Made by a program: the position numbers and the translations under genes
The notes under the pieces: model-generated
Seen by the model: only the letters and a program-made list of their open reading frames with translations
The model's database searches: none
Told to the model about the DNA's origin: nothing
NCBI GenBank assembly: GCA_050179685.1
Contig: JBFXEW010000021.1
Span: 28,249-92,248 of the forward strand
Reading direction: 5' to 3'
DNA from: GWE2-40-63 sp050179685
GTDB lineage: Bacteria; Bacteroidota; Bacteroidia; Bacteroidales; SZUA-534
DNA: 64,000 bases
Shown here: in pieces, positions 51,732 through 60,165 of the stretch
How positions within the stretch are numbered: position 1 is the first letter of the stretch
How the letters are laid out: each line of letters starts with the position of its first letter

Positions 51732-52535
51732 ATGAAAAACTTAGTAATCATTCTCACCTTGTTTTTTTCACTCAGCAGTTCAGCTCAATTTCAAGTAGTT
51801 GGAGGAACTTACGACAAATTGGCTAAACTTTACGGCCAGGCTAAATACGAAAGTTGCCTGTTTAAAGCCGACGATTATACCTTTAAAGCCGAAAGTTCCC
51901 GGGATGCAGAACCCTTTTTATATATGTCCTTATGCTTTTATCAGCTTTCAATTTCTGATGACAGTGATATTCGAGAAGATTATAAAGACGGTTTTAAACA
52001 AGCGGTAAATTATGCCGGTCGCTTTATTAAAAAAGACAAAGAAGGGTTAATGTACGCTGACAATATCGAATTCATAAACCATTTAAAAGAAATTCAAAAA
52101 AAAGAAATTAAAGAAGTATTTGATAAAGCTGATTATCGTAAAACAGTAGCTGCAGCAAAACTATTTGCCAAATTAAACAGGGAAGAGGACTTAAGCTTTA
52201 CCTATTTTATTGGCATGAATGAAGTAATGTCGAATAATGTAAGTCAGGGAGAGCGAACTATCGATGAAGCAGTAAAACAACTCAGCGAAAAACTGGCTGC
52301 TAATAATTATAAAACCGATCCTTTGGTAAAAAGTTTGGTGATAGATGCCATTCTGAAGTACTCAGAATTTCTTGTGAGCCAGGAACAAATCGAAAGTGCT
52401 CACAAGCAATTGGAATTTGCTTCGCGACTGTTTCCAAACGATGGCTATATAAAACTACAATTTAACGTAGTTAAACAAGCTTACGATAAACAATTAAAAG
52501 AAAAAGAAGCCGAAGCAGCGGAGCAAAACCAATAA
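51732..52535 (+). CDS. Secreted protein of unknown function, TPR-like helical
   Basis: The 267-residue protein begins with a signal peptide (KNLVIILTLFFSLSSSAQ) and is then predicted to be almost entirely helical, with repeats such as AAKLFAKLNREEDLSFTYFIG and AHKQLEFASRLFPNDGYIKLQ that resemble tetratricopeptide units. The C-terminal end is a charged Lys/Glu tail. I do not recognise a named family. It converges with the Crp-type regulator with 3 bp between stops and is divergent from thpR. Confidence 0.8.
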   Translation: MKNLVIILTLFFSLSSSAQFQVVGGTYDKLAKLYGQAKYESCLFKADDYTFKAESSRDAEPFLYMSLCFYQLSISDDSDIREDYKDGFKQAVNYAGRFIKKDKEGLMYADNIEFINHLKEIQKKEIKEVFDKADYRKTVAAAKLFAKLNREEDLSFTYFIGMNEVMSNNVSQGERTIDEAVKQLSEKLAANNYKTDPLVKSLVIDAILKYSEFLVSQEQIESAHKQLEFASRLFPNDGYIKLQFNVVKQAYDKQLKEKEAEAAEQNQ

Positions 52536-52538
52536 GTT

Positions 52539-53210
52539 TTAACCTACTTCGCTCAGTCGTTCAAGCAATTGATAACTGATTACTTCAAGATTTTTGCCCT
52601 CAATATTCACAATTTTGTCGTTGTGGAACTCTTTGAGTATGCGTATGGCACTTTCGGTCGACATACCGCAAAATTCAGCCAAATCCCTTCGGGTAAGTAA
52701 CATATTAAATTTATCAGCTTTATAAATAACCCGCGATAAATGCAGTATAGCATCGGCAATTCGCCCGTGCAATTGCTTTTGGGTTAAACTGATGATGCGT
52801 TCGAAATACTGGGCCGTATTGGCATTTAAATGAGCAATTATTTTTTCGGCAAAAACCGAATTGTTACTAATTAAGTATTGCATCATTTCAGCATTGATGC
52901 TAAAGACCTTTGAATTATCGATGCTGGCAGCACTATAATCAAAAATTCCTTTGCTGTAAAGCGACGACAGTCCGATAAATTCACCCGGTTTAACAATTTT
53001 TAGTATTAGATTTTTGTCGTTATGTTCCTTGTAAATTTTAACCAGCCCTTCGGTAAGGTAAATAATGTGAGAGGCAAATCCCCCTTGTTTACTAAGAATT
53101 TCACCCTTATTATAATTCAGACTAACCTGATTTTCAGCTATTTTATTTAATTGCTCCTGGTCTAAACTATCGAACCATGGAGCAAATGCTTTTTGTACAT
53201 CGGTGTTCAT
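52539..53210 (-). CDS. Crp/Fnr-family transcriptional regulator
   Basis: The 223-residue protein has a cyclic nucleotide-binding-like beta-roll (about residues 20-130, including NYNKGEILSKQGGFASHIIYL) and a winged helix (about 150-215) with LTRRDLAEFCGMSTESAIRIL. There is no Fnr-type N-terminal cysteine cluster, so it does not bind a [4Fe-4S] centre that way; whether it binds cAMP is uncertain because the RxS phosphate-binding motif is not clear. It is divergent from the single-domain response regulator, which may be its target. Confidence 0.92.
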   Translation of the reverse strand: MNTDVQKAFAPWFDSLDQEQLNKIAENQVSLNYNKGEILSKQGGFASHIIYLTEGLVKIYKEHNDKNLILKIVKPGEFIGLSSLYSKGIFDYSAASIDNSKVFSINAEMMQYLISNNSVFAEKIIAHLNANTAQYFERIISLTQKQLHGRIADAILHLSRVIYKADKFNMLLTRRDLAEFCGMSTESAIRILKEFHNDKIVNIEGKNLEVISYQLLERLSEVG

Positions 53211-53381
53211 ATGAAGTAATTTTTTTTAAATATACACAAATTTGACCCATCTCATAAAAATAACTGCTTTGATAATCTTAAAATGCATTATTTTTTTTCA
53301 TTTGTTTTGTTACTTTTATCGTTGTATTTTCGGTGAGACGATATAACTTTAAAACAACAAAAACAAAAAAACTACTATCTC

Positions 53382-53765
53382 ATGAAAAACAATACCCCAA
53401 ATGTTTTACTTGTAGATGATTCTTCCACAAATAATTTATTGCTCGAAAGTGCACTTAAGCGCTTAAATTTTAAGATATCTACGGCATTATCCGGTGAAGA
53501 AGCTTTAACAGTGCTTAAAAAAAAGGAAATCGATTTGGTTCTTTTAGATATTATGATGCCGGGCATGTCGGGTTACGAAGTTCTGGAAACCATGGCTAAG
53601 CATGAGAAATTAAAGAAAATTCCGGTTATTTTAGTCACAGCCCGCAATCAGAACGAGGAAGAAGCGCGGGCAAAAGAACTTGGTGTAGCCGATTTTTTTG
53701 AAAAACCCCTTAAGTTAAACTTATTGATTGAACGCATAAAAGAATTAGTTCCTACCAACGAATAA
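53382..53765 (+). CDS. Single-domain response regulator (CheY-like)
   Basis: The 127-residue protein is a lone receiver domain with the acidic pair D12/D13, phosphoacceptor D56 in VLLDIMMPGMSGYE, the conserved threonine in VILVTARNQ and the lysine in FFEKPLK. It has no output domain and no kinase beside it. It may relay phosphate in a longer chain, possibly from one of the orphan kinases such as that at 18.7-21.0 kb, but that is speculation. It is divergent from the Crp-type regulator. Confidence 0.92.
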   Translation: MKNNTPNVLLVDDSSTNNLLLESALKRLNFKISTALSGEEALTVLKKKEIDLVLLDIMMPGMSGYEVLETMAKHEKLKKIPVILVTARNQNEEEARAKELGVADFFEKPLKLNLLIERIKELVPTNE

Positions 53766-53952
53766 TATTTATTTTAAATAGCTAATATTCAATCCTTTTC
53801 ATAAGAAATACTTTTTGTGGAATCTCTTATTCTAAGAACTATCCAAATTTATCTTTTTTTGAGTTTTGCAATTAAACCCTGGCGTTTATCGAATCATTAA
53901 TCCCGATAAATCCATCTTTCTTATTACTTTTGGGCGCTAAAGTAGTACATCA

Positions 53953-55818
53953 ATGAATTATTTACAGGTAGATAATTTAACTAAATCGTTTGGCGATTTA
54001 GAGTTGTTTAAAAATATAAGTTTTACGGTAGATAAAGACCAGCGTGTGGCTTTAATTGCACGAAATGGGGCCGGTAAAACATCTTTGCTAAAAATAATTG
54101 GGGGAAAAGATTCGGCCGATAGTGGACAAATAATCTTTAGAAACGATATTTCTATCGGTTTTTTGGAACAGGAACCTTCACTAAATCCGGAATTAACGGT
54201 AATGGACCAGATTTATCTGTCGTCCGACGAAGTTTTAACCGCTATTAAAAACTACGAATCGGCTTGCGCCGATGACAATCCTGATGCGCTTTCGGCTGTC
54301 ATGCATACCATGGATACCCTGAAAGCCTGGGATTATGAAGTGAAAATTAAACAGATTCTGGCTCAGCTAAAAATTACCCAACTCAGTCAAAAAGTAAAGG
54401 AATTATCGGGCGGCCAGCAAAAACGACTGGCTCTAGCCAGTGTTTTGATTACAGAACCCGACGTGTTGATAATGGACGAACCTACCAATCACCTCGATCT
54501 TGAAATGATTGAATGGCTCGAGAATTACCTGAAATCGTCGAATAGTACACTAATTTTGGTAACTCACGACCGCTATTTTCTCGACAGGGTTTGTAATGTT
54601 ATTCTTGAACTCGACAATAATCAAATTTACCGGTATAAAGGAAACTATTCCTATTTTTTAGAAAAACGCGACGAAAGGATTCAAAATCAAACTTCGGAAA
54701 TTGAAAAAGCCCGTTCCTTATTTAAAAAGGAACTCGATTGGATAAACCGTTCACCATCAGCGCGTACAACCAAAGCAAAATACCGCATCGATTCGTTTTA
54801 CGAAACGCAGGAAAAAGCGCAGCAACGCATCGGAAACGAAGAGGTAAAAATTGAAGTTTCGAGTGCCCGTCTGGGAAAAAAGATAGTTGACCTTGAACAT
54901 ATTTCTAAAAAATTTGGTGACACAAAAATTATCACCGACTTTTCGTACAAATTTATTCGTTCCGAAAAAGTAGGCATCGTTGGAATGAATGGAGTGGGAA
55001 AAACATCGCTGCTGAATTTAATTACCCAAAAACTTGAGCTCGATTCAGGACAAATTGAAGTAGGAAGCACAGTGGTATTTGGATATTATAGCCAACAGGG
55101 AATTCAGTTCGACGAAAACAAACGCGTTATCGATGTAATTCAGGAACTGGCTGAGGATATTCAGGTGGCCGATGGAAAACAAATGACACCAACCCAGTTT
55201 CTTAATTATTTTCTTTTTCCTCCTTCGATGCACTATGCTTACGTTTACAAATTAAGTGGGGGCGAAAAACGGCGTTTGTACCTGATGACAGTTTTGATGA
55301 AGAATCCAAATTTTTTGATTTTGGATGAGCCCACCAACGATTTGGACATCATGACGTTGAATGTACTCGAAGATTACCTGAAAAGCTTTTCGGGTTGTGT
55401 ATTGCTGGTGTCGCACGATCGCTATTTTATGGATAAAATAGTAGATCATTTATTTGTATTCGAAGGCGAAGGCCTTATAAAAGACTTTCCCGGAAACTAT
55501 TCACAATACCGCGAATGGATTACCGGCAAAGAACAGGAAATGAAAAAGCAGGAAAAAATTGCCACTCCAAAACCTGAAAAAACGAAAGTCCAAAAAGAAA
55601 AAACCAAACTAAGCTATAAAGAGCAGCAAGAGTTTGAGCAACTATCGGTTCAAATAGAGCAACTGGAACAGGAAAAAGTTGCAATAGAAGCTGGTTTTTC
55701 CGATGGTTCTTTAAAAGACGATGCCCTGATAAAAGCATCGGAACGTCATGCCGCTTTAATTGAAGAGTTGAACGAAAAAGAGCTACGCTGGCTTCAATTG
55801 AGCGAATGGACAGAATAG
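53953..55818 (+). CDS. ABC-F family ATPase (Uup-like)
   Basis: The 621-residue soluble protein has two ABC ATPase domains with no membrane part. The first has ARNGAGKTSLLK and LSGGQQKRLALASVL, the second GMNGVGKTSLLN and LSGGEKRRLYLM; both have LIMDEPTNHLDL-like or LDEPTNDLD Walker B motifs. A basic linker (about residues 240-300) joins them, and a C-terminal coiled coil (about 560-621) follows a Lys-rich stretch, as in Uup. ABC-F proteins act on the ribosome, and Uup also affects DNA branch stability. It has no regulatory peptide typical of antibiotic-resistance members. Confidence 0.93.
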   Translation: MNYLQVDNLTKSFGDLELFKNISFTVDKDQRVALIARNGAGKTSLLKIIGGKDSADSGQIIFRNDISIGFLEQEPSLNPELTVMDQIYLSSDEVLTAIKNYESACADDNPDALSAVMHTMDTLKAWDYEVKIKQILAQLKITQLSQKVKELSGGQQKRLALASVLITEPDVLIMDEPTNHLDLEMIEWLENYLKSSNSTLILVTHDRYFLDRVCNVILELDNNQIYRYKGNYSYFLEKRDERIQNQTSEIEKARSLFKKELDWINRSPSARTTKAKYRIDSFYETQEKAQQRIGNEEVKIEVSSARLGKKIVDLEHISKKFGDTKIITDFSYKFIRSEKVGIVGMNGVGKTSLLNLITQKLELDSGQIEVGSTVVFGYYSQQGIQFDENKRVIDVIQELAEDIQVADGKQMTPTQFLNYFLFPPSMHYAYVYKLSGGEKRRLYLMTVLMKNPNFLILDEPTNDLDIMTLNVLEDYLKSFSGCVLLVSHDRYFMDKIVDHLFVFEGEGLIKDFPGNYSQYREWITGKEQEMKKQEKIATPKPEKTKVQKEKTKLSYKEQQEFEQLSVQIEQLEQEKVAIEAGFSDGSLKDDALIKASERHAALIEELNEKELRWLQLSEWTE

Positions 55819-55847
55819 CAGGTATTCTTTTGTAAATTTTTTTAAGC

Positions 55848-55880
55848 TTGTTGAACCAAACCTTTTATTGGTTACATTTG
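55848..55880 (+). promoter_or_regulatory. Promoter of the secreted protein gene at 55905
   Basis: TTG at 55851-55853 (part of TTGTTG), a 19-bp spacer and a perfect TACATTTG at 55873-55880 fit the Bacteroidota promoter. It lies 24 bp before the ATG at 55905 and shows that the TTG at 55848 is not a start codon. Confidence 0.6.
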
Positions 55881-55904
55881 CAATCCAGGTTTAGAATTAT
55901 ATCC

Positions 55905-56765
55905 ATGAAGCAGTTAATTCTTTTGTTTTTGTTAATTATTGGGACTCAATTTAGTAGAGCTCAGGATGAAATACTCCTGAATTTCCCAAAGGAGGTGCAT
56001 GCCGGCAATGAATTTCTGCTTGTGGTAAATATTCCCAAAAACTTTATGTCGGGAGCTGCACGCTTTCAGTTGGTGTTTCCCAATGGTTTTACCGCATCGT
56101 CAAGAAAAACTGAAAATGCCGATTTCAAATTTGAAGCCAACAAAGCCACTTTTTTTTGGTTAAACTTTCCACAGAATCAGGAAGTTGAAATTTCTGTCAA
56201 TTTAACGGCAGCCGTGGGAATGGAAGGTTATTTTGTAATAAAAGGTGAGTCGAACTGGTTAAAAGACGGGCATGCCTATAGAACAGAACTGTATCCGCAG
56301 GTGCTTACGGTAAAACCCGGTGATATAACCGAAGAATCCATTCAGCAAAATCTTGAAAAAACCCGTTTTAAATACGAAGAACTCGAAACCCAGGGTGTAA
56401 GCTGTTTGCGTCAGGTTCCCTACGAGGAGCAAGGCGAAATTTATGTAAATCTGCTGATTAATAAAGGCGACCTGAACATGTATGGAAAAATTCAGGAGAA
56501 TATTCCTCCGGGTTATGAAGCGGTTAATTTAAAAAGTCAAAACGCCATTTTTGTTTACAACAAACGCCAGAATATTGTAAAATATTTGTGGATGAATATG
56601 CCTGAAAAGTCGCAATATATTGTTAGCTATAAACTAATTCCAACTGCAATAATCGATGAATCGAATCCGTTTTTAATTTTTGGAACGTTCTCGTATGCCT
56701 TAAACAATCAAACCCTTACCATTGATATTCAGGAACGAGGAATTGATTTATCAACAGCTCCTTAA
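55905..56765 (+). CDS. Secreted protein of unknown function, beta-rich
   Basis: From the ATG at 55905 the 286-residue protein begins with a signal peptide (KQLILLFLLIIGTQFSRAQ). The mature part looks beta-rich, with two Ig-like or carbohydrate-binding-like segments (about 25-130 and 190-285), for example VHAGNEFLLVVNIP and YGKIQENIPPGYEAV, separated by a helical linker near residue 160. A single cysteine lies in VSCLRQVPYEEQ. I do not recognise the family. The longer frame begins with a TTG at 55848 that overlaps the promoter and is rejected. Confidence 0.8.
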   Translation: MKQLILLFLLIIGTQFSRAQDEILLNFPKEVHAGNEFLLVVNIPKNFMSGAARFQLVFPNGFTASSRKTENADFKFEANKATFFWLNFPQNQEVEISVNLTAAVGMEGYFVIKGESNWLKDGHAYRTELYPQVLTVKPGDITEESIQQNLEKTRFKYEELETQGVSCLRQVPYEEQGEIYVNLLINKGDLNMYGKIQENIPPGYEAVNLKSQNAIFVYNKRQNIVKYLWMNMPEKSQYIVSYKLIPTAIIDESNPFLIFGTFSYALNNQTLTIDIQERGIDLSTAP

Positions 56766-56767
56766 GA

Positions 56768-57334
56768 TTAGTTTTTTACAAAAAGAGTCAATGAACAGGA
56801 GCAGGGCGGAGCACCGCATCGCTGACAATAGTAATTTTTTTCCAAACTATCTTTTGCCCAATAATCCGGAAAAACTCCCTGAACGGTAAATCCAAGCCCT
56901 CGTAGTTTTTTTGTGAATTCATAATTTTCACTTTCGGTCCATGCCGGATAATGCAAGGTTTTACAGCCAAATTTAAAATTCAGTTTGTGAATTATCGCAT
57001 CAAGCAGGAGCTTTCCAATGCCTCTGTTTTGATAATCAGGAAGAACAGCAATGTTTTTAATGAGACCCAAAGGATAAGCTATTTCTGTAATTTCTGATGA
57101 ATAGGTTTCCTTATAATCGCCTGTCCTTTCAAACACTGTGGATAAACAATAGCCAACAACTTTTCCATTAACCCGATAAATTAAACCCAAACTGCCTGCC
57201 GAAAGAAATTTGGTAAATTGATTCAGTTTAAGGTATCCGGCGCCAAAGCAAGCATCAGAAATGGGGATTAAGCGATTGAGTTCACTCATTTGAAGCAACT
57301 CTATTCCAGTCGATTTTTGCATAATAATTAGCAT
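56768..57334 (-). CDS. GNAT-family N-acetyltransferase
   Basis: The 188-residue protein has the acetyl-CoA loop motif IAVLPDYQNRGIGKLLLDAI in the middle and the C-terminal FTKKLRGLGFTVQGV, both typical of GNAT enzymes. A C-terminal CQRCGAPPCSCS stretch carries five cysteines and could bind zinc, which is unusual for the family. The ATG at 57322 is an alternative start. It lies downstream of clpC but beyond a terminator only in part, and it converges with the secreted protein with 2 bp between the stops. The acceptor substrate is unknown. Confidence 0.85.
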   Translation of the reverse strand: MLIIMQKSTGIELLQMSELNRLIPISDACFGAGYLKLNQFTKFLSAGSLGLIYRVNGKVVGYCLSTVFERTGDYKETYSSEITEIAYPLGLIKNIAVLPDYQNRGIGKLLLDAIIHKLNFKFGCKTLHYPAWTESENYEFTKKLRGLGFTVQGVFPDYWAKDSLEKNYYCQRCGAPPCSCSLTLFVKN

Positions 57335-57353
57335 CAGAAAAAACGAAATATAA

Positions 57354-57389
57354 CAAAAAAGCCGGAACTACTGCGTCCGGCTCTTTTTT
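57354..57389 (-). terminator. Intrinsic terminator of clpC
   Basis: AGCCGGA (57360-57366) and TCCGGCT (57376-57382) form a 7-bp stem with a 9-nt loop. On the minus strand a TTTTTTGTT tail follows, 20 bp after the clpC stop. Confidence 0.82.
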
Positions 57390-57408
57390 GTTACCTTAAA
57401 ATTCCAGG

Positions 57409-59961
57409 CTATTCTTCTTTATCGTCTTCGCGTTGTTGTACTTCAGCCGTTTTTTTACTCGATTCTATTTTAATCTTTACATTTTCAGTTTTTCGGTCGT
57501 ACACAATCGAAATCACATCACCTTCAATCATTTCAGCTTTTAAAATTACCTCGGCCATCTCGTCTTCGAGGTATTTTTGTATGGCTCTTTTTAAAGGACG
57601 AGCTCCGTATTGCACATCGTAGCCTTTATCGGCAATATAATCTTTGGCTTTAGGAGTAATTTTTAGCTTATAACCCAGTTGTTCAACTCGTTGGTACAAT
57701 CCTTTAAGTTCAATATCAATAATTTTATGAATGTCTTCCTGCGTTAATTGGTTAAACATTATCACATCGTCGATACGATTCAAAAACTCGGGTGCAAAAG
57801 CATTCTTCAACGCTTTTTGGATAACTCCTTTGGCAAATTCATTCGACGATTCCTTTTTAGCCGATGTGTTGAATCCGACACCGGTACCAAAATCTTTAAG
57901 TTGTTTGGTTCCAATGTTCGAAGTCATAATCACAATGGTATTTCTAAAGTCGATTCGTCTACCCAAACTGTCTGTCAATCGACCTTCGTCGAGCACCTGT
58001 AGCAAAATATGGAACACATCGGGGTGGGCTTTCTCAATTTCGTCGAGCAATACCACCGAGTATGGTTTACGGCGTACTTTCTCTGTTAACTGACCACCTT
58101 CTTCGTAGCCAATATATCCGGGAGGTGCTCCAACCAAACGCGATACCGAGAATTTTTCCATGTATTCGCTCATGTCAATCCGAATCAGGTTGTCTTTTGA
58201 ATCGAATAAATAATGTGCCAATACTTTGGCCAACTGTGTTTTACCAACACCCGTAGGACCAAGGAATACAAAAGTTCCAATGGGTTTATTCGGGTCTTTA
58301 AGTCCGGCGCGGTTCCGCTGGATCGACTTAACAATTTTATTGATTGCCTCGTCCTGTCCAATTACGCTGCCTTTAAGCTCGTCGGCCATTTTTAGCAATC
58401 GCGAACCTTCGGCCTGAGCAATACGCTGTACGGGAACTCCGGTCATCATGGCAACAACTTCAGCTACATTTTCGGCATCAACTGTTTCGCGATGTTTTAT
58501 CAAATCTTCTTCCCACTTATTTTTTTCGTTCTCCAATTGTTCCAGCACTTTTTTCTCTGTGTCGCGGAAACTGGCGGCCATTTCAAAATTCTGGCTTTTT
58601 ACGGCTCCGATTTTCTTTTCTCTGATAACTTCAATTTCCTTTTCCAGATCTTCAATACGCTGAGGTACTTTAATATTCGAGATATGAACCCGCGAACCCG
58701 ATTCGTCAAGTGCATCAATGGCTTTATCAGGTAAGTGCCTGTCTGAAATATAGCGGTTAGTCAGTTTTACACAAGCTTCAATGGCATCAGGAGTATAGTT
58801 TACATTATGATGCTCCTCGTACCTGCTTTTAATATTATTCAGAATCTCTACCGTTTCCTCAGCGCTGGTCGGGTCAACCATAACTTTTTGGAACCTGCGT
58901 TCCAGAGCACCGTCTTTTTCAATAAATTGCCGGTATTCATCGAGGGTAGTGGCACCAATGCATTGAATTTCGCCACGGGCTAACGCTGGTTTTAGCATAT
59001 TTGCGGCATCGAGCGAACCGGTTGCTCCTCCGGCACCAACAATGGTGTGAATTTCGTCGATAAATAAAATAACATTATCGTTTTTCTGAAGTTCATTCAA
59101 AATAGCTTTCATGCGCTCTTCAAATTGTCCGCGGTATTTGGTACCAGCCACAATCGATGCTAAATCAAGCGCAATTATCCGCTTGCCAAAAAGAATGCGT
59201 GAAACTTTCTTTTGAATAATACGAATAGCCATTCCCTCAGCTATAGCCGATTTTCCTACACCCGGTTCACCAATAAGTACCGGATTGTTTTTTTTGCGTC
59301 GGCTTAAAATCTGCGCCAAACGTTCAATTTCGTTTTCACGACCCACAATAGGGTCTAAGCGGTTTTCCTCGGCTGCTTTGGTAAGATCTATGCCAAAATT
59401 ATCAAGTACAGGTGTATCAGAAGTCGATTTTGGAACACTCGATTGAGGATTTCCGGGACTTTCGGGGCGCCCGCCAAAATCATCATCATCGTCTTCATTA
59501 AAATTATGATCGGCCATTCCCCGGGGTTGTTCTTTTTGAATCATCAGTTTAACGTTTTCGTAAGTTACTTCATATTCGTGTAAGGTCATCGTAGCCAGAC
59601 TGGTTTCGTCGCGCAAAATAGCCAGAAGCAGATGTCCCGTATTTATGGTTTTATCGCTTAAAGCGCGGGCTTCGAGATAAACCACCTTTAACGCATTTTC
59701 TGCCGTTTTAAGCAGTGGAATATTCTCAATATCTTTTATTACCGATTCGCCTTTAAGACGAATTTTAGTTTCAACTGCCTTTTTTATATCGAGTAAATCA
59801 AGGCCAAGTCCAACCAGCGTTTCTATTGCCAGTCCTTCGCCTTCGCGAAGAATGCCTAAAAAAATATGCTCCGTTCCAATATGCGAGTTATTCAACCGGA
59901 TGGCCTCTTCCTTACTGTAGGCCATTATGTCTTTCATTTGTTGTGAAAATTTCGAATCCAT
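57409..59961 (-). CDS. clpC: Clp protease ATPase subunit ClpC
   Basis: It unfolds proteins for degradation by ClpP and for disaggregation. The 850-residue protein has an N domain (residues ~1-145, two Clp_N repeats beginning FSQQMKDIMAYSKEEAIRL), a first AAA+ module with GEPGVGKSAIAEG, a middle region with the UVR motif QNFEMAASFRDTEKKVLEQLE (20-residue core), and a second AAA+ module with GPTGVGKTQLAKV and DEIEKAHPDV. The UVR motif and length separate ClpC from ClpA and ClpB. An IGF/IGL-type loop for ClpP docking is expected in the second module. It is monocistronic, with a promoter at 60006-60039 and its own terminator. Confidence 0.96.
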   Translation of the reverse strand: MDSKFSQQMKDIMAYSKEEAIRLNNSHIGTEHIFLGILREGEGLAIETLVGLGLDLLDIKKAVETKIRLKGESVIKDIENIPLLKTAENALKVVYLEARALSDKTINTGHLLLAILRDETSLATMTLHEYEVTYENVKLMIQKEQPRGMADHNFNEDDDDDFGGRPESPGNPQSSVPKSTSDTPVLDNFGIDLTKAAEENRLDPIVGRENEIERLAQILSRRKKNNPVLIGEPGVGKSAIAEGMAIRIIQKKVSRILFGKRIIALDLASIVAGTKYRGQFEERMKAILNELQKNDNVILFIDEIHTIVGAGGATGSLDAANMLKPALARGEIQCIGATTLDEYRQFIEKDGALERRFQKVMVDPTSAEETVEILNNIKSRYEEHHNVNYTPDAIEACVKLTNRYISDRHLPDKAIDALDESGSRVHISNIKVPQRIEDLEKEIEVIREKKIGAVKSQNFEMAASFRDTEKKVLEQLENEKNKWEEDLIKHRETVDAENVAEVVAMMTGVPVQRIAQAEGSRLLKMADELKGSVIGQDEAINKIVKSIQRNRAGLKDPNKPIGTFVFLGPTGVGKTQLAKVLAHYLFDSKDNLIRIDMSEYMEKFSVSRLVGAPPGYIGYEEGGQLTEKVRRKPYSVVLLDEIEKAHPDVFHILLQVLDEGRLTDSLGRRIDFRNTIVIMTSNIGTKQLKDFGTGVGFNTSAKKESSNEFAKGVIQKALKNAFAPEFLNRIDDVIMFNQLTQEDIHKIIDIELKGLYQRVEQLGYKLKITPKAKDYIADKGYDVQYGARPLKRAIQKYLEDEMAEVILKAEMIEGDVISIVYDRKTENVKIKIESSKKTAEVQQREDDKEE

Positions 59962-60005
59962 GTGCTTTAAAATTGATTAATTGTGCTGTTTTTCAATTAA
60001 CGTAC

Positions 60006-60039
60006 CAAAAATAGTTATTAAATAAGAAATGTAATACAA
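60006..60039 (-). promoter_or_regulatory. Promoter of clpC
   Basis: On the minus strand TTG (60039-60037), a 23-bp spacer and TATTTTTG (60013-60006) fit the Bacteroidota promoter; the -7 box is a perfect TAnnTTTG. It lies 45 bp before the clpC ATG. Confidence 0.5.
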
Positions 60040-60165
60040 TTATAAACAATATTCTGTTGATAATTTCCATAAAATCAAAGCATGCAAGGCAATGCAAAAC
60101 TCATTAAAATTAGTACCTTTAGGGGCTTAAAAAAAACACGATTTGATAATTTAAAACAATTATAA

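Noticed and set aside
55848..55904. TTG start at 55848 for the secreted protein
   Set aside because: It precedes a perfect -7 element and would hide the signal peptide; the ATG at 55905 gives a normal secreted protein.
57409..59961. ClpB chaperone
   Set aside because: The middle region is short and carries a UVR motif instead of the long ClpB coiled coil, which indicates ClpC.
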